From NCBI GenBank assembly GCA_022376925.1, contig JAIOJX010000004.1, positions 121,979,123 to 122,043,122 on the forward strand: DNA of 64,000 nt, given 5' to 3'. Within the stretch, counting starts at the first letter, position 1. Every line of letters starts with the position of its first letter. The DNA comes from Tragulus kanchil (taxonomy: Eukaryota; Chordata; Mammalia; Artiodactyla; Tragulidae). Below, in pieces: positions 32,312 to 44,188 of the stretch. The notes beneath the pieces are model-generated. The model did no database searches, had not been told where the DNA came from, and saw only the letters and a program-made list of their open reading frames with translations. The translations under genes and the position numbers were made by a program.

Positions 32312-33361
32312 GAAAATGTAAGCCTATGGCATATTTATAATAGCAACAGAAAATAGCTTTAAGAAATTAAGGAATATACATATACTTGCAAAGATACAAT
32401 TAAAATTCTTTGAAAACACAGGAGTCCAGAACAAGCATATATAATGTCAAATTCTGCTCATTGATAAGTCTAATGCAATTCAAGTAAAAGCATCAATAGT
32501 TTTCTTTTTTTTAAGCAGGTTGGGGAATCAATAAGTTAATTTTAAAGTTAATATATATTTTTAAAAAACAATATCTAGAAAAATCAAGGCATAAACTATA
32601 TCAGATACTAAGACAAAAAACATAAATTATTAAAATGGCATGATCATAGACACTTGAATAGCCAACATATAAATGACACAGTACAAAGTTCAGATTTACA
32701 TCCATTGTTTTTCATAAGCTTCTTAGTTTTCTCTATTAATTAATATGTTATTTCTTCACAGAGTTTGGGTATTACCACAAATAGTTACTCTCAAAAATTG
32801 TGGATAGGAGTATAAACTTGTACATCTATAGGCAATATGTATTATATTATAATGCATATATATTTTAAACCAGAGATTTTTCTTATAAGAGCTTCTCATG
32901 GGTATGCACACATAGAAAGACAAATAATATGCAGATTACTTCCTGCTGTATGTTTTGTGACAGAAAAAGTTTAGAAATAGTCTTAGTGAACAAAAATAAG
33001 GAACTGGTCAAATAAATTATATTTTTATGCAATGGAATAATATATAATCTATAAGAATGAATAAAGATACTTTTATACGGAAAGCTCTCTTAGATTTTTT
33101 AAGCTTAAAAAGAGTATAGAAAAAAAAGAGTATAGAATCCTACCAATTTTACTTTAAAATGAGGTAAAAAATTATTTGTATATGTTATATGATATACACA
33201 AAATACATTTCAAAGGAAATACAGTGCTTGCCTATGGGAAGAGGAATGGTTGAGGTTAAGGAGGAATAGGTAAATGTTTTCTGAACTTTGTCTTCTAAAC
33301 TTTGAATCCTGTAAATACATATCACATAATTGGAAAAAATAAATAATTTTGCTATAGAGAA
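31256..33361. repeat. Direct duplication 13 (shift 1049 bp)
   Basis: 31256-32311 recurs at 32305-33361. The copies share GAGAGA at the join, giving about 6 bp of microhomology. One A-run difference at the start. The copy boundary lies a few bases beyond the L1 tail and in the middle of ORF2 text, so it does not follow the element. Confidence 0.95.
32312..33361 (+). mobile_element. Old L1M LINE, second copy of the 3' half
   Basis: Repeat of 31263-32311 by duplication 13. The 72-codon minus-strand frame at 33185-33403 is a shadow of the 3'UTR. Confidence 0.7.
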
Positions 33362-33759
33362 AAAAATCAAGCACATAAAACAACAAAACCAGTAAAAGGC
33401 CATTTGAAATTCTAAACTCTAGTCAATATAAAGGTATTTGGCAGAGGATTAAAGAACAACTGCGATTTGAACATTTTATTACTTCTAAAAATTTCTCAAT
33501 TTCCAATTATTACCCAACAACATGTATTGAGCACTTGAGTTAATAATGAAAGCATCACAGACAAAAGCTTTCTAGTGAATTAAGTTGAATCTTTAAACTC
33601 TATTGTGGTTCTGTCTAATGACAACTTACAAAAAAAAAAAAAAATCAAAGAGAGATGCTGATTCTTCTAGCTTTCCAAAAGCTTACTTTGAAGTTTACTT
33701 GTACCTAGTACTGAATTAAGTTAGTAAAAATCAGTAAATACAGATGCTGGCCACCTAAT
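33362..33759. other. Single-copy AT-rich DNA
   Basis: Non-coding, with a 15 A run near 33631. No element recognised. Confidence 0.6.
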
Positions 33760-33980
33760 ACAAAGAGCCAACTCATTGGAAAAGATCCCGATGGTGGGAA
33801 AGATTGAGGGTAGAAAGAGAAGGCGGCAACAGAGGATGAGATGGCTGGATGGCATCACCAACTCGATGGACATGAGTGTGAGCGAACCCCTGGAGACAGT
33901 GAAGGACAGGAACCCCTGGTGTGCTGCCGTCCATGGTGTCGCAAAGAGTCAGACACGACTGAGCGACTGAATAACAACAC
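33760..33980 (+). mobile_element. BovB 3' end
   Basis: GAGCCAACTCATTGGAAAAG, CAGAGGATGAGATGGCTGGA and GTCAGACACGACTGAGCGAC follow the BovB 3' end in order, ending in GAATAACAACAC. The 64-codon frame is the C-terminal BovB tail. It is closer to the family form than the element at 27-30 kb, so probably younger. Confidence 0.9.
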
Positions 33981-34957
33981 TGATGCTAACCCTTCTTCTA
34001 TGCAGTAAGACTTGTGTCCTATTAACCCCAAACATTATTCAGCACTGCTCTATCACACCTTCTCCGAATTCTTGTTCTTTTCTCTTCCTTGAGAACCTTC
34101 GGAAGACAGATCAAGGACTAGTTAGGCTTTGTGAGCTAACAGGTGCTGAGCAAAGTCTTTTAGTTTATTTCGTGTTTGCTTTCAATTCAACAATTCTGCT
34201 TCCAAACTTAATGGAGTAGGACTTTTTTCTAAACTTTGGTGTTCAACATTTCATATTTCATCATAATCTCATGAATTCTGTAGCTATGAGATAATTCTTT
34301 AAATTTAGAAAACACCATTTATTGGTTAAGGAAACTATGAATCTCTCAATTCCAGTCTGTCCATAATTAACATCACAGAAAACACACGTATACATTTGCC
34401 TTCTATTATTTTACAAAATGTAAAATGTTCTAATACTTGAAAGACTCCATCATCATGAGGAACTAGGGATTAGCTAACAAGTCTTTTGGTATGAGGGTAT
34501 CAAAATGATAATTTAGGTGGACAAAAACAATCAAATGAACCTGTAGATTTGAATCAGGTTTCACAGACCAGTGCAATAAACAGGAAACAAAGCAGGATCT
34601 AGGGAAAAGAAAATACCTCAAGTAATGGTGTAAAATTGGGAGTGTTCCATACCTCCTAAAATAGTTAATAATCTGTGACCTTACAAGATTGTGTTTTGTA
34701 TTTTAAGGTGGGAAGTTCAGACCATTTTTTTTTTTCCAAAAGGGCAGAAAGAAATAATATTTTGATGAGTATACATGTACTTTTTCTTTAAAAACAAAAC
34801 ACTGTTATTAGTAAATCAATATGTTACTTATAAATCTAAAATCTTATTTCTTCAGACACAACATATTAAAAAATATTCTTATTACCATCCTCAAATTAAT
34901 CATTTTGTTTTAAAAAATTACTCATTTACAAGAAGTTTTAGCTCAGTTTTCTCATTT
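33981..34957. other. Unique non-coding DNA (first copy)
   Basis: No element recognised. The 78-codon frame at 33983-34219 (again at 35090-35326) and the 100-codon frame at 34775-35077 have no domain I know; the latter crosses the duplication junction and cannot be real as written. Confidence 0.55.
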
Positions 34958-35086
34958 AGAAGGCGGCAACAGAGGATGAGATGGCGGGTGCACCCCTATG
35001 GACTAGGAGCACCCCAGAAAAAATGGTGTGCTGCCGTCCATGGTGTCGCAAAGAGTCAGACACGACTGAGCGACTGAATAACAACA
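34958..35086 (+). mobile_element. BovB 3' end, damaged extra copy
   Basis: Copy of 33818-33980 with its middle replaced and shortened. The last part, TGTGCTGCCGTCCATGGTGT onward, is intact. Confidence 0.85.
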
Positions 35087-36065
35087 CTGATGCTAACCCT
35101 TCTTCTATGCAGTAAGACTTGTGTCCTATTAACCCCAAACATTATTCAGCACTGCTCTATCACACCTTCTCCGAATTCTTGTTCTTTTCTCTTCCTTGAG
35201 AACCTTCGGAAGACAGATCAAGGACTAGTTAGGCTTTGTGAGCTAACAGGTGCTGAGCAAAGTCTTTTAGTTTATTTCGTGTTTGCTTTCAATTCAACAA
35301 TTCTGCTTCCAAACTTAATGGAGTAGGACTTTTTTCTAAACTTTGGTGTTCAACATTTCATATTTCATCATAATCTCATGAATTCTGTAGCTATGAGATA
35401 ATTCTTTAAATTTAGAAAACACCATTTATTGGTTAAGGAAACTATGAATCTCTCAATTCCAGTCTGTCCATAATTAACATCACAGAAAACACACGTATAC
35501 ATTTGCCTTCTATTATTTTACAAAATGTAAAATGTTCTAATACTTGAAAGACTCCATCATCATGAGGAACTAGGGATTAGCTAACAAGTCTTTTGGTATG
35601 AGGGTATCAAAATGATAATTTAGGTGGACAAAAACAATCAAATGAACCTGTAGATTTGAATCAGGTTTCACAGACCAGTGCAATAAACAGGAAACAAAGC
35701 AGGATCTAGGGAAAAGAAAATACCTCAAGTAATGGTGTAAAATTGGGAGTGTTCCATACCTCCTAAAATAGTTAATAATCTGTGACCTTACAAGATTGTG
35801 TTTTGTATTTTAAGGTGGGGAAGTTCAGACCATTTTTTTTTTTCCAAAAGGGCAGAAAGAAATAATATTTTGATGAGTATACATGTACTTTTTCTTTAAA
35901 AACAAAACACTGTTATTAGTAAATCAATATGTTACTTATAAATCTAAAATCTTATTTCTTCAGACACAACATATTAAAAAATATTCTTATTACCATCCTC
36001 AAATTAATCATTTTGTTTTAAAAAATTACTCATTTACAAGAAGTTTTAGCTCAGTTTTCTCATTT

Positions 36066-36756
36066 TCTCTGAATGAATAAGACTAATACTGGAGTAACAC
36101 TCTTAATGTATATTATCAAAAAATTTTTTCTTCCAGTTTTGATATAGTTGACAAACAGCACTATATAAGCTTAAAATGTAAGCATAACGATTTTATTTAC
36201 AAATATCATGAAGTGATTAATATAGTAAGTTTAGTAAGCATCCATGATCTCATATAGATACAAAGTTAAGGAAATAGAAAAAATTATCAGTTAGTTAATG
36301 AACAGACAAGAAGAAAGTAAGTCTAAATGTGAAGGTGCTTCTCGTAACATAGATGAACATTACTACTACTGAGCTGTAGGAAAATTTTTCTAAGAAATCT
36401 ATAGCCAAGAACTGACTAACTAAAGATGAAAACAAATGAAAGTCAGCTAAAATGGTCATGAAGAAAATCTTACTATGTATGCTCACTTTTGTATGATCCA
36501 TGCATCGTAGATCTTACCCACTAATAACTGGATAACAAAGTACTATGGCATTATTCTAACTCTATTGTTATGACAGATATGGCTACAAGACTAATCGCTT
36601 TAAGTTACTGCTTTCTATTGTTCTCCAATTACCCAGGGGTATTCATCTGAAGTTGTTTTCTCCTGAGGAAATGATATTTAAGCTTACACCCTAGAGCCAA
36701 ATAAAGTTTTACCTCTTTGGTCAACTTTAGACCCTTGTGAATGTTTTTATCTCAAA
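36066..36756. other. Single-copy non-coding DNA
   Basis: AT-rich, no element or gene recognised. Confidence 0.6.
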
Positions 36757-37300
36757 ATTATATTCCCTAAAATTAACACCCAAGAAGAGAATTTCATGTT
36801 TTAACTCAGGTTGTTTTCCTCCTTCTGCTTCCTCTCATAACTCTCATCCAGATTTCCCCATAGGCCTATTTGTAAGCTTCGGTCTAAACTTGTCTCAGGG
36901 CCATTCTGAAACAGACAAGGATAATGTTACCATATGGAGTCCCACACAACAATAAGGCCAGGAATGAGGTCATATTTCACAGACTTGGACTACTGGGTTC
37001 TCTTTATGTTAATCCCCATCCACCAGGCCCAGAGGATGTGTAATGGCCTAAGGCCCACCTGGGCATACATAGGGGATCAGAACCAGTACTCTTCACTCAC
37101 TCACTAGCCCATCAGACATTGGCTTTCATTTCCCTTCCATGGTGACCTCAGCTAGTGCATCTGTTACCCCAAATCCCCCATAAAACAGAATTAAATGGAA
37201 TTAAATCTTCTCTAGGGTTAGACTACCCTGGCAGATTTCATAACATATAATAAATACTTCCCATGGCCATCTTCCAATCCTGTTTCTGGATGGAGCATTC

Positions 37301-37498
37301 ATGCATGCTCAGTCATCTCCAACTCTGCAATCCCATGGCCTGTAGCCCACCAGGCTTCCCCTGTCCATGGGATTTTCCAGGTATGAATTTTGGAGTAGGT
37401 TGCTATTTCCTTCTCCAGGGGACCTTCCCAACCCAGGGATCGAGCCTGCATCTTCCACATGGGCAAGCAGGTTCTTTACCAGCTGAGCCAGGGGAAGC
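37301..37498 (-). mobile_element. Bov-A type SINE (BovB-derived), first copy
   Basis: On the minus strand: CATGCATGCTCAGTCATCTC, CCCATGGCCTGTAGCCCACC, TTTTGGAGTAGGTTGCTATT, CCTTCTCCAGGGGACCTTCC and, at the end, TTACCAGCTGAGCCAGGGGA. Flanks TTTCTGGATGGAG on both sides (37284, 37500) form a perfect 13 bp target duplication. The 99-codon frame here is not a gene. Confidence 0.9.
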
Positions 37499-38380
37499 CT
37501 TTCTGGATGGAGACTACACCTTTGTTCTTTCTGCTCAGCCTTCTAGCTCTGAACTTCCATGAACTTGCTAAGTGAGCTCAAAGGGTATGCCTTGGGCTAT
37601 CTGATTCCTCTAGATAGAACCTTCCTCTGTAGTGTGTTTGGTGACTTCTAAGAACCTTTCTCAAAAACTGGGTTTGGTGAATTCAAGCTTTGAATCATTC
37701 AGTTTTTTTTTTCTTACTTCCTGCCACCAAACTCAATAGAGGGCTGCATTATCCATACAGAAAACCCCATATATTTTGAGCTGTTAATACAACTTTTCTA
37801 TAGTAAGATAGGATTTAGGACTTGAATACTTTTGCAATTATATTCCCTAAAATTAACACCCAAGAAGAGAATTTCATGTTTTAACTCAGGTTGTTTTCCT
37901 CCTTCTGCTTCCTCTCATAACTCTCATCCAGATTTCCCCATAGGCCTATTTGTAAGCTTCGGTCTAAACTTGTCTCAGGGCCATTCTGAAACAGACAAGG
38001 ATAATGTTACCATATGGAGTCCCACACAACAATAAGGCCAGGAATGAGGTCATATTTCACAGACTTGGACTACTGGGTTCTCTTTATGTTAATCCCCATC
38101 CACCAGGCCCAGAGGATGTGTAATGGCCTAAGGCCCACCTGGGCATACATAGGGGATCAGAACCAGTACTCTTCACTCACTCACTAGCCCATCAGACATT
38201 GGCTTTCATTTCCCTTCCATGGTGACCTCAGCTAGTGCATCTGTTACCCCAAATCCCCCATAAAACAGAATTAAATGGAATTAAATCTTCTCTAGGGTTA
38301 GACTACCCTGGCAGATTTCATAACATATAATAAATACTTCCCATGGCCATCTTCCAATCCTGTTTCTGGATGGAGCATTC

Positions 38381-38578
38381 ATGCATGCTCAGTCATCTCC
38401 AACTCTGCAATCCCATGGCCTGTAGCCCACCAGGCTTCCCCTGTCCATGGGATTTTCCAGGTATGAATTTTGGAGTAGGTTGCTATTTCCTTCTCCAGGG
38501 GACCTTCCCAACCCAGGGATCGAGCCTGCATCTTCCACATGGGCAAGCAGGTTCTTTACCAGCTGAGCCAGGGGAAGC
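38381..38578 (-). mobile_element. Bov-A type SINE, duplicated copy
   Basis: Same insertion as 37301-37498 shifted by 1080 bp, with the same target duplication. Confidence 0.9.
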
Positions 38579-38925
38579 CTTTCTGGATGGAGACTACACC
38601 TTTGTTCTTTCTGCTCAGCCTTCTAGCTCTGAACTTCCATGAACTTGCTAAGTGAGCTCAAAGGGTATGCCTTGGGCTATCTGATTCCTCTAGATAGAAC
38701 CTTCCTCTGTAGTGTGTTTGGTGACTTCTAAGAACCTTTCTCAAAAACTGGGTTTGGTGAATTCAAGCTTTGAATCATTCAGTTTTTGTTTTCTTACTTC
38801 CTGCCACCAAACTCAATAGAGGGGCTGCATTATCCATACAGAAAACCCCATATATTTTGAGCTGTTAATACAACTTTTCTATAGTAAGATAGGATTTATG
38901 TGGACTTGAATACTTTTTGCAATCA

Positions 38926-39238
38926 TTCTCAAGCTTTTACTCAGTGAGAAAAAAGGAATTAAAATAAAAGACAAGCTCACGGACCATAGGTACTGGTTAA
39001 AATAAAATACACCTGAATCCTTCACGAGCAGAACATTATCTGTAATACCTACCTACACACATATTTAGTAATATTTTCAAAATCTTAAGTCTTTGCAATC
39101 CTAAGCTTGGACAGCTATCTGAAGAGGAATTTACCTTAAGAGAGCCAGCAGAAACCCTATGACTATTTTTATAGATCCTACTTATTTAGAACTGATCTTG
39201 TCTATCTTGCAGAGATTTGGAAAATGCCAAATTCAACA
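38926..39238. other. Single-copy non-coding DNA
   Basis: No element or gene recognised. Confidence 0.6.
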
Positions 39239-39242
39239 CAGT

Positions 39243-39568
39243 AGGGAACTCAGCTGGCAAAGAATCTGCCTTCAATGCAGGAGACCCCACTTTGATTCCT
39301 GAGTCAGGAAGATCCCCTTGAGAAGGGACAGGCTACCCACTCCAGTATTCTTGGGTTTTCCCTAGTCGCTCAGATCATAAAGAATCCTCCTGCAATGTGG
39401 GAGACCTGGGTTCTATCCCTAGGTTGGGAAGATACCCTGGAGCATAGCAGGGCAACCCACTCCAGTATTCTTGCCTGGAAAATCCCCATGGACAGAGGAG
39501 CCCAACAGGCTACAGTCCATGGGGTTACAAAGAGTCAGACACAACTGACAGACTAAGCACAGCACACA
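39243..39568 (+). mobile_element. Bov-A2 type SINE (two related halves)
   Basis: Two similar units follow one another: CTGGCAAAGAATCTGCCTTC ... CTACCCACTCCAGTATTCTT, then CATAAAGAATCCTCCTGCAA ... CAACCCACTCCAGTATTCTT, ending in GGTTACAAAGAGTCAGACAC, the BovB-like end. Dimeric Bov-A2 elements have this arrangement. CACAGTAGGGAAC and CACACAGGGAAC flank it as a probable imperfect target duplication. Confidence 0.9.
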
Positions 39569-41039
39569 GGGAACAAAAGCTGGCAAAGTTCTGGGAAGCA
39601 GTGCTCAAAGGGAATTATTTTAAAGATAACTTCAAGAAAAAGCTAAAAGGAGTAATGGAATAGATTAGAATGAATACTTAACTGCCTTTCCTGTACTTTT
39701 CTTGAAGGTGATTACTTTCTAATGTAGACATTCTCTCTTCACTAGTACCTGCCTTATCTTAGAGTATTAAAAGGGTGAAGTACTGAATGATATCTTTTTA
39801 TAGTCAAGTAATGCAGGTATTACAGCACACTATGAAGGAAAAAGTTACTAGAATTCTCTCCAATGCTGATAGAGGAGAAATGGACGGCATACATCTACAC
39901 CCCAACCTTGGGGCCCAAGTCAGTAAATCAGATTTCATAGTCTTGAAGTTTGACAGGATGCTTGGAAGATGGGGAAATCAGTGTTTGAATCAGGAACACT
40001 AGCTGTGGCTAGGAGAACCACTGAAGATTGAGTACCTTGGACTAGAGCTGAAGGCACCACCATCCAGTCACATCAAATCATATGCAGTCTGATTACAAAT
40101 GCCAAAGAGCAGTTACAACCCACCAAAAGGAAAAAAAAAATTATCAAGAAAAATTCTGGAAAGAGGAAACAATCCCTCTCTTCCCATTGCCAAAACACAG
40201 AGAGATAAGCCAGGAAAGAGGTAGGGCCAGTTACAGGGGCTAGGTTGCACAAGGTGAAAAGCACATGCACCCCAAGTCACTAGTGTAGTTCACACTGAGC
40301 ATGACTATGGGACAGAGTAGGAGAGGAAGGAAGCTCTGAGAAAGAGAGACAGACTGTGGGATCAAAATGAGACATAAAAGGAGGCAACACAGAATAGAAA
40401 ATGCAAGGAAACTGAAAGACTACAGTAGGAGTAGGAAAAAAAAAAAAGATCCATGTTTATGTCCCATTGAGTTGAAACTGCTCAAAACGGACATAATAAA
40501 TGTATGAAAAATGGATGTTACTATCAGTTAAAATATGGTAAATGCCTAAAACCTTCCTATCTTCTATAATTTTACACTGAGTTTCAGAAAGGAGAGAAGA
40601 CCATCTCTTCTAAAATACCACTTACAGGAATCTTCTTAATGCTTAATAACTATCGGCAGGACACTTTCTTCAGAAAATTGAAAATCATTTATAAACGGCA
40701 AATACTTATATAATGCTCCTAAGCCATCGTAACATTTTTAGGTTTCTCGCTCGAAAAGAGGAGATCGTACTTAAGTCAGCAACATGACTACCGTTTCTTC
40801 TCTTTCATGCTAACCTACGTAAGCACAATGTCAAAGTCAAACATTTCTATGGTCTTCCCTTTTTAGCAAACTCTTTATCTCTGAGCATGCACTTTGTACC
40901 TACAACCTTCAAAAGGTCAATGTGACTAAACATGTCAATAAACCTCCCAACACTTTCTAAACTTGATGAAATATAAAGCTAACACATCAGTGGAGACGTG
41001 AAATATTTAAAAATATGCTGCATAAAATGACAGTGGACA
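39569..41039. other. Unique non-coding DNA
   Basis: No element recognised. Frames of 60-71 codons at 39787 (plus) and 40073 (minus) show no recognisable domain. Confidence 0.55.
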
Positions 41040-42161
41040 CATAGTCTTGAAGTTTGACAGGATGCTTGGAAGATGGGGAAATCAGTGTTTGAATCAGGAA
41101 CACTAGCTGTGGCTAGGAGAACCACTGAAGATTGAGTACCTTGGACTAGAGCTGAAGGCACCACCATCCAGTCACATCAAATCATATGCAGTCTGATTAC
41201 AAATGCCAAAGAGCAGTTACAACCCACCAAAAGGAAAAAAAAAATTATCAAGAAAAATTCTGGAAAGAGGAAACAATCCTCTCTTCCCATTGCCAAAACA
41301 CAGAGAGATAAGCCAGGAAAGAGGTAGGGCCAGTTACAGGGGCTAGGTTGCACAAGGTGAAAAGCACATGCACCCCAAGTCACTAGTGTAGTTCACACTG
41401 AGCATGACTATGGGACAGAGTAGGAGAGGAAGGAAGCTCTGAGAAAGAGAGACAGACTGTGGGATCAAAATGAGACATAAAAGGAGGCAACACAGAATAG
41501 AAAATGCAAGGAAACTGAAAGACTACAGTAGGAGTAGGAAAAAAAAAAAAGATCCATGTTTATGTCCCATTGAGTTGAAACTGCTCAAAACGGACATAAT
41601 AAATGTATGAAAAATGGATGTTACTATCAGTTAAAATATGGTAAATGCCTAAAACCTTCCTATCTTCTATAATTTTACACTGAGTTTCAGAAAGGAGAGA
41701 AGACCATCTCTTCTAAAATACCACTTACAGGAATCTTCTTAATGCTTAATAACTATCGGCAGGACACTTTCTTCAGAAAATTGAAAATCATTTATAAACG
41801 GCAAATACTTATATAATGCTCCTAAGCCATCGTAACATTTTTAGGTTTCTCGCTCGAAAAGAGGAGATCGTACTTAAGTCAGCAACATGACTACCGTTTC
41901 TTCTCTTTCATGCTAACCTACGTAAGCACAATGTCAAAGTCAAACATTTCTATGGTCTTCCCTTTTTAGCAAACTCTTTATCTCTGAGCATGCACTTTGT
42001 ACCTACAACCTTCAAAAGGTCAATGTGACTAAACATGTCAATAAACCTCCCAACACTTTCTAAACTTGATGAAATATAAAGCTAACACATCAGTGGAGAC
42101 GTGATTAAACTGATTTTTCCCAAAAGAGACAGGTGATGCTGCATAAAATGACAGTGGACAT
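39936..42161. repeat. Direct duplication 16 (shift 1103-1104 bp)
   Basis: 39936-41039 recurs at 41040-42161 and the first copy's tail ATGCTGCATAAAATGACAGT reappears at 42136. Near the ends the copies differ: 41002-41013 versus 42105-42135, so the first copy lost about 20 bp beside the junction. Inside, one C is lost in a C run (CCCTCTC versus CCTCTC near 40170). Confidence 0.95.
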
Positions 42162-44188
42162 ATCAAGTTAGGTGAGAACTGGAAATTGGAGGTTAGGATT
42201 CATAAACAGTAAGCTAAGAATTTCTGTCTCCTAGCATTTGATGGAATAAAAACATCTTACCAGAGGATCACAATCATTGTCAAGAGCTACAGTAACTTTG
42301 AGAGTAGGACAAAGTAAAAAGCATATGGGACATTTGGAAATTAATAACAAAGAAAAGGCCACCATTGTAGATTAAATTTTTAGAACAGACACAGATTTGC
42401 TAGCATAACTATCACCAATTACCTAAATATGGTTTTAGGCAATAATTGGTCAACATAAAGATGTGCTGTCATCATTGCATAAAAATAAACAGACATCAGA
42501 ACCAGCACCCAGAATTACTTTGGAGGAAGGAAGAGGGAAGCCCTTGCCCCAGAAGAATAAAATGTTGCAACTTTCATAGTGTCCTGAGCCAAATATTCAC
42601 AAAAAGGTCCCTTGCCAAGAAAAAAATACTTTCGTAATTTGTTTCTTTTGTTGTTTTTTGCTTTGAATTTTAAAATTTCTTTTTTGTTTTGTTTAAAAGG
42701 TCAAACTCATAAATTACTTACAGAGAGATCCTACTAAGCAGAAAACAAGACTAGAAAATGTTTCTGAATGAATGTAACATATTTTATATAAGTTGAATTA
42801 AACAATCAATTTTACGTTGGGGAGATAGAAATTGTAAATCACAAGGCAGCCTGCTTTACAAGACAACATTTTAAATGATAGGAGAAGTTAAGATAAATCT
42901 AAAGTTTTATATTTGTTGTGATTCAAGTTAAATTTAGTAAATATATTGGTACCTAAGACAGTAAACAAAATTATGTACCAATAAAATGTCACCAATAAAA
43001 ATATTAACAGTTAATAAGTCTTTATTTTAAAATTTTAGACATAGCTAATAGATACCATGTAAAATTCTATTTATTACAGAGTCTTATAAACCTTTGATTT
43101 TCTATTTTTTGTATTTCTGAGGCAGTAAAAGTTAATTAATTACATTTAATAAATTAAAAGTTGAATCATATTTTTCTTTTATTAGATAGTGATAATTTGT
43201 ACAAAACCACATTTGTGTTTTATTCAAAAACAAAATGGTTTCAAAAAATACTTTCACTGTAGTCATTAAAAACCTTCTTGGAAGCAACAGAATCACGATA
43301 AAATTTGTTGTTTGTGATAGTCTTATTCATTATTAAGTGCCAACAGTATGGTTTTTTAATGGAAGATGGTTTATATTCAAATAGGCTTAATTCCCAAATT
43401 TTACAACTATTTAAACAGATTAAACTCTATATGTTCTTTTACACATTGCATTTATTTCTCCTAGAAACTCAGTAGCCCAAGATATAACTATTATGCATAG
43501 AATTAACAAGACCTTTAGACACCAATTTGAAATGCTATGAATTGGGTGATTCAGAGTTCAGCTATAAATCGAGCATCTAAAATACTCATACCACCCATGT
43601 AAATTTTAGCCATATCTTCAAGCAAAATATTCATCTCCATCTCTGGTTTATGGTAAAATGACAACTCATGAAGTACCCCATAGTTCCTGGCAAGAAAAGC
43701 AAACTAGAAAAAAGTACTAACAAAAATAAGCCTTCACTATCTTGTCCAAAATCCTGCATTTCCTCTTATCAAAAAGGATAAGGAAATTATCCTACACTTA
43801 AAAGAGAAAAAATCTATAGACCAGAGGTGCTTGAGTTACCTATTTTTGCCCTTAAACTCCAGAAAAATGTGGAGAGAGAACTGATCACTAATAATACATT
43901 TATTTAAATGTTGAGAGTTCTCTAGAAAACAAAAGTTACTATGCCATACATTATCTCTGAAAAGGAGAATGCAATGAGAAAAAACACTTTTCTTCATACC
44001 CTAGAAGACTGTGTTCCCACAAAAACTTCAGAAAACATCAGTCTCCACAGTTGCTCTGAGAAATGCAGCATTATGGTAATTTGTAGGATACCAAGAAGAG
44101 CATGATAATTTTCCTTGATAAAGAGATTACTCCCGTAACAATTAAAGCTATGAATTCCCCTAAAGTCTCTCATAGATGTTCCCCTTTC
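42162..44188. other. 2 kb single-copy AT-rich region without recognisable element
   Basis: One of the longest stretches without a young transposon and without duplication. Strongly AT-rich, especially 42640-43400. No gene, splice pattern or RNA gene could be supported. Confidence 0.6.

Larger units (their letters stand above)
33818..36065. repeat. Direct duplication 14 (shift 1140, then 1107-1108 bp)
   Basis: 33818-34957 recurs at 34958-36065, with the copies adjoining. In the second copy about 75 bp of BovB text (33846-33916) is replaced by a 40 bp unrelated stretch (GGTGCACCCCTATGGACTAG and following), only 25 bp from the junction. Further in, the only differences are homopolymer lengths (GGG versus GGGG near 34710 and 35819). 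Confidence 0.95.
36757..38925. repeat. Direct duplication 15 (shift 1080 bp)
   Basis: 36757-37840 recurs at 37837-38925 with a shared AATT at the join. The last 100 bp of the first copy has several small losses compared with the second (GGATTTAGGACTTG against GGATTTATGTGGACTTG), again next to the junction. Confidence 0.95.
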
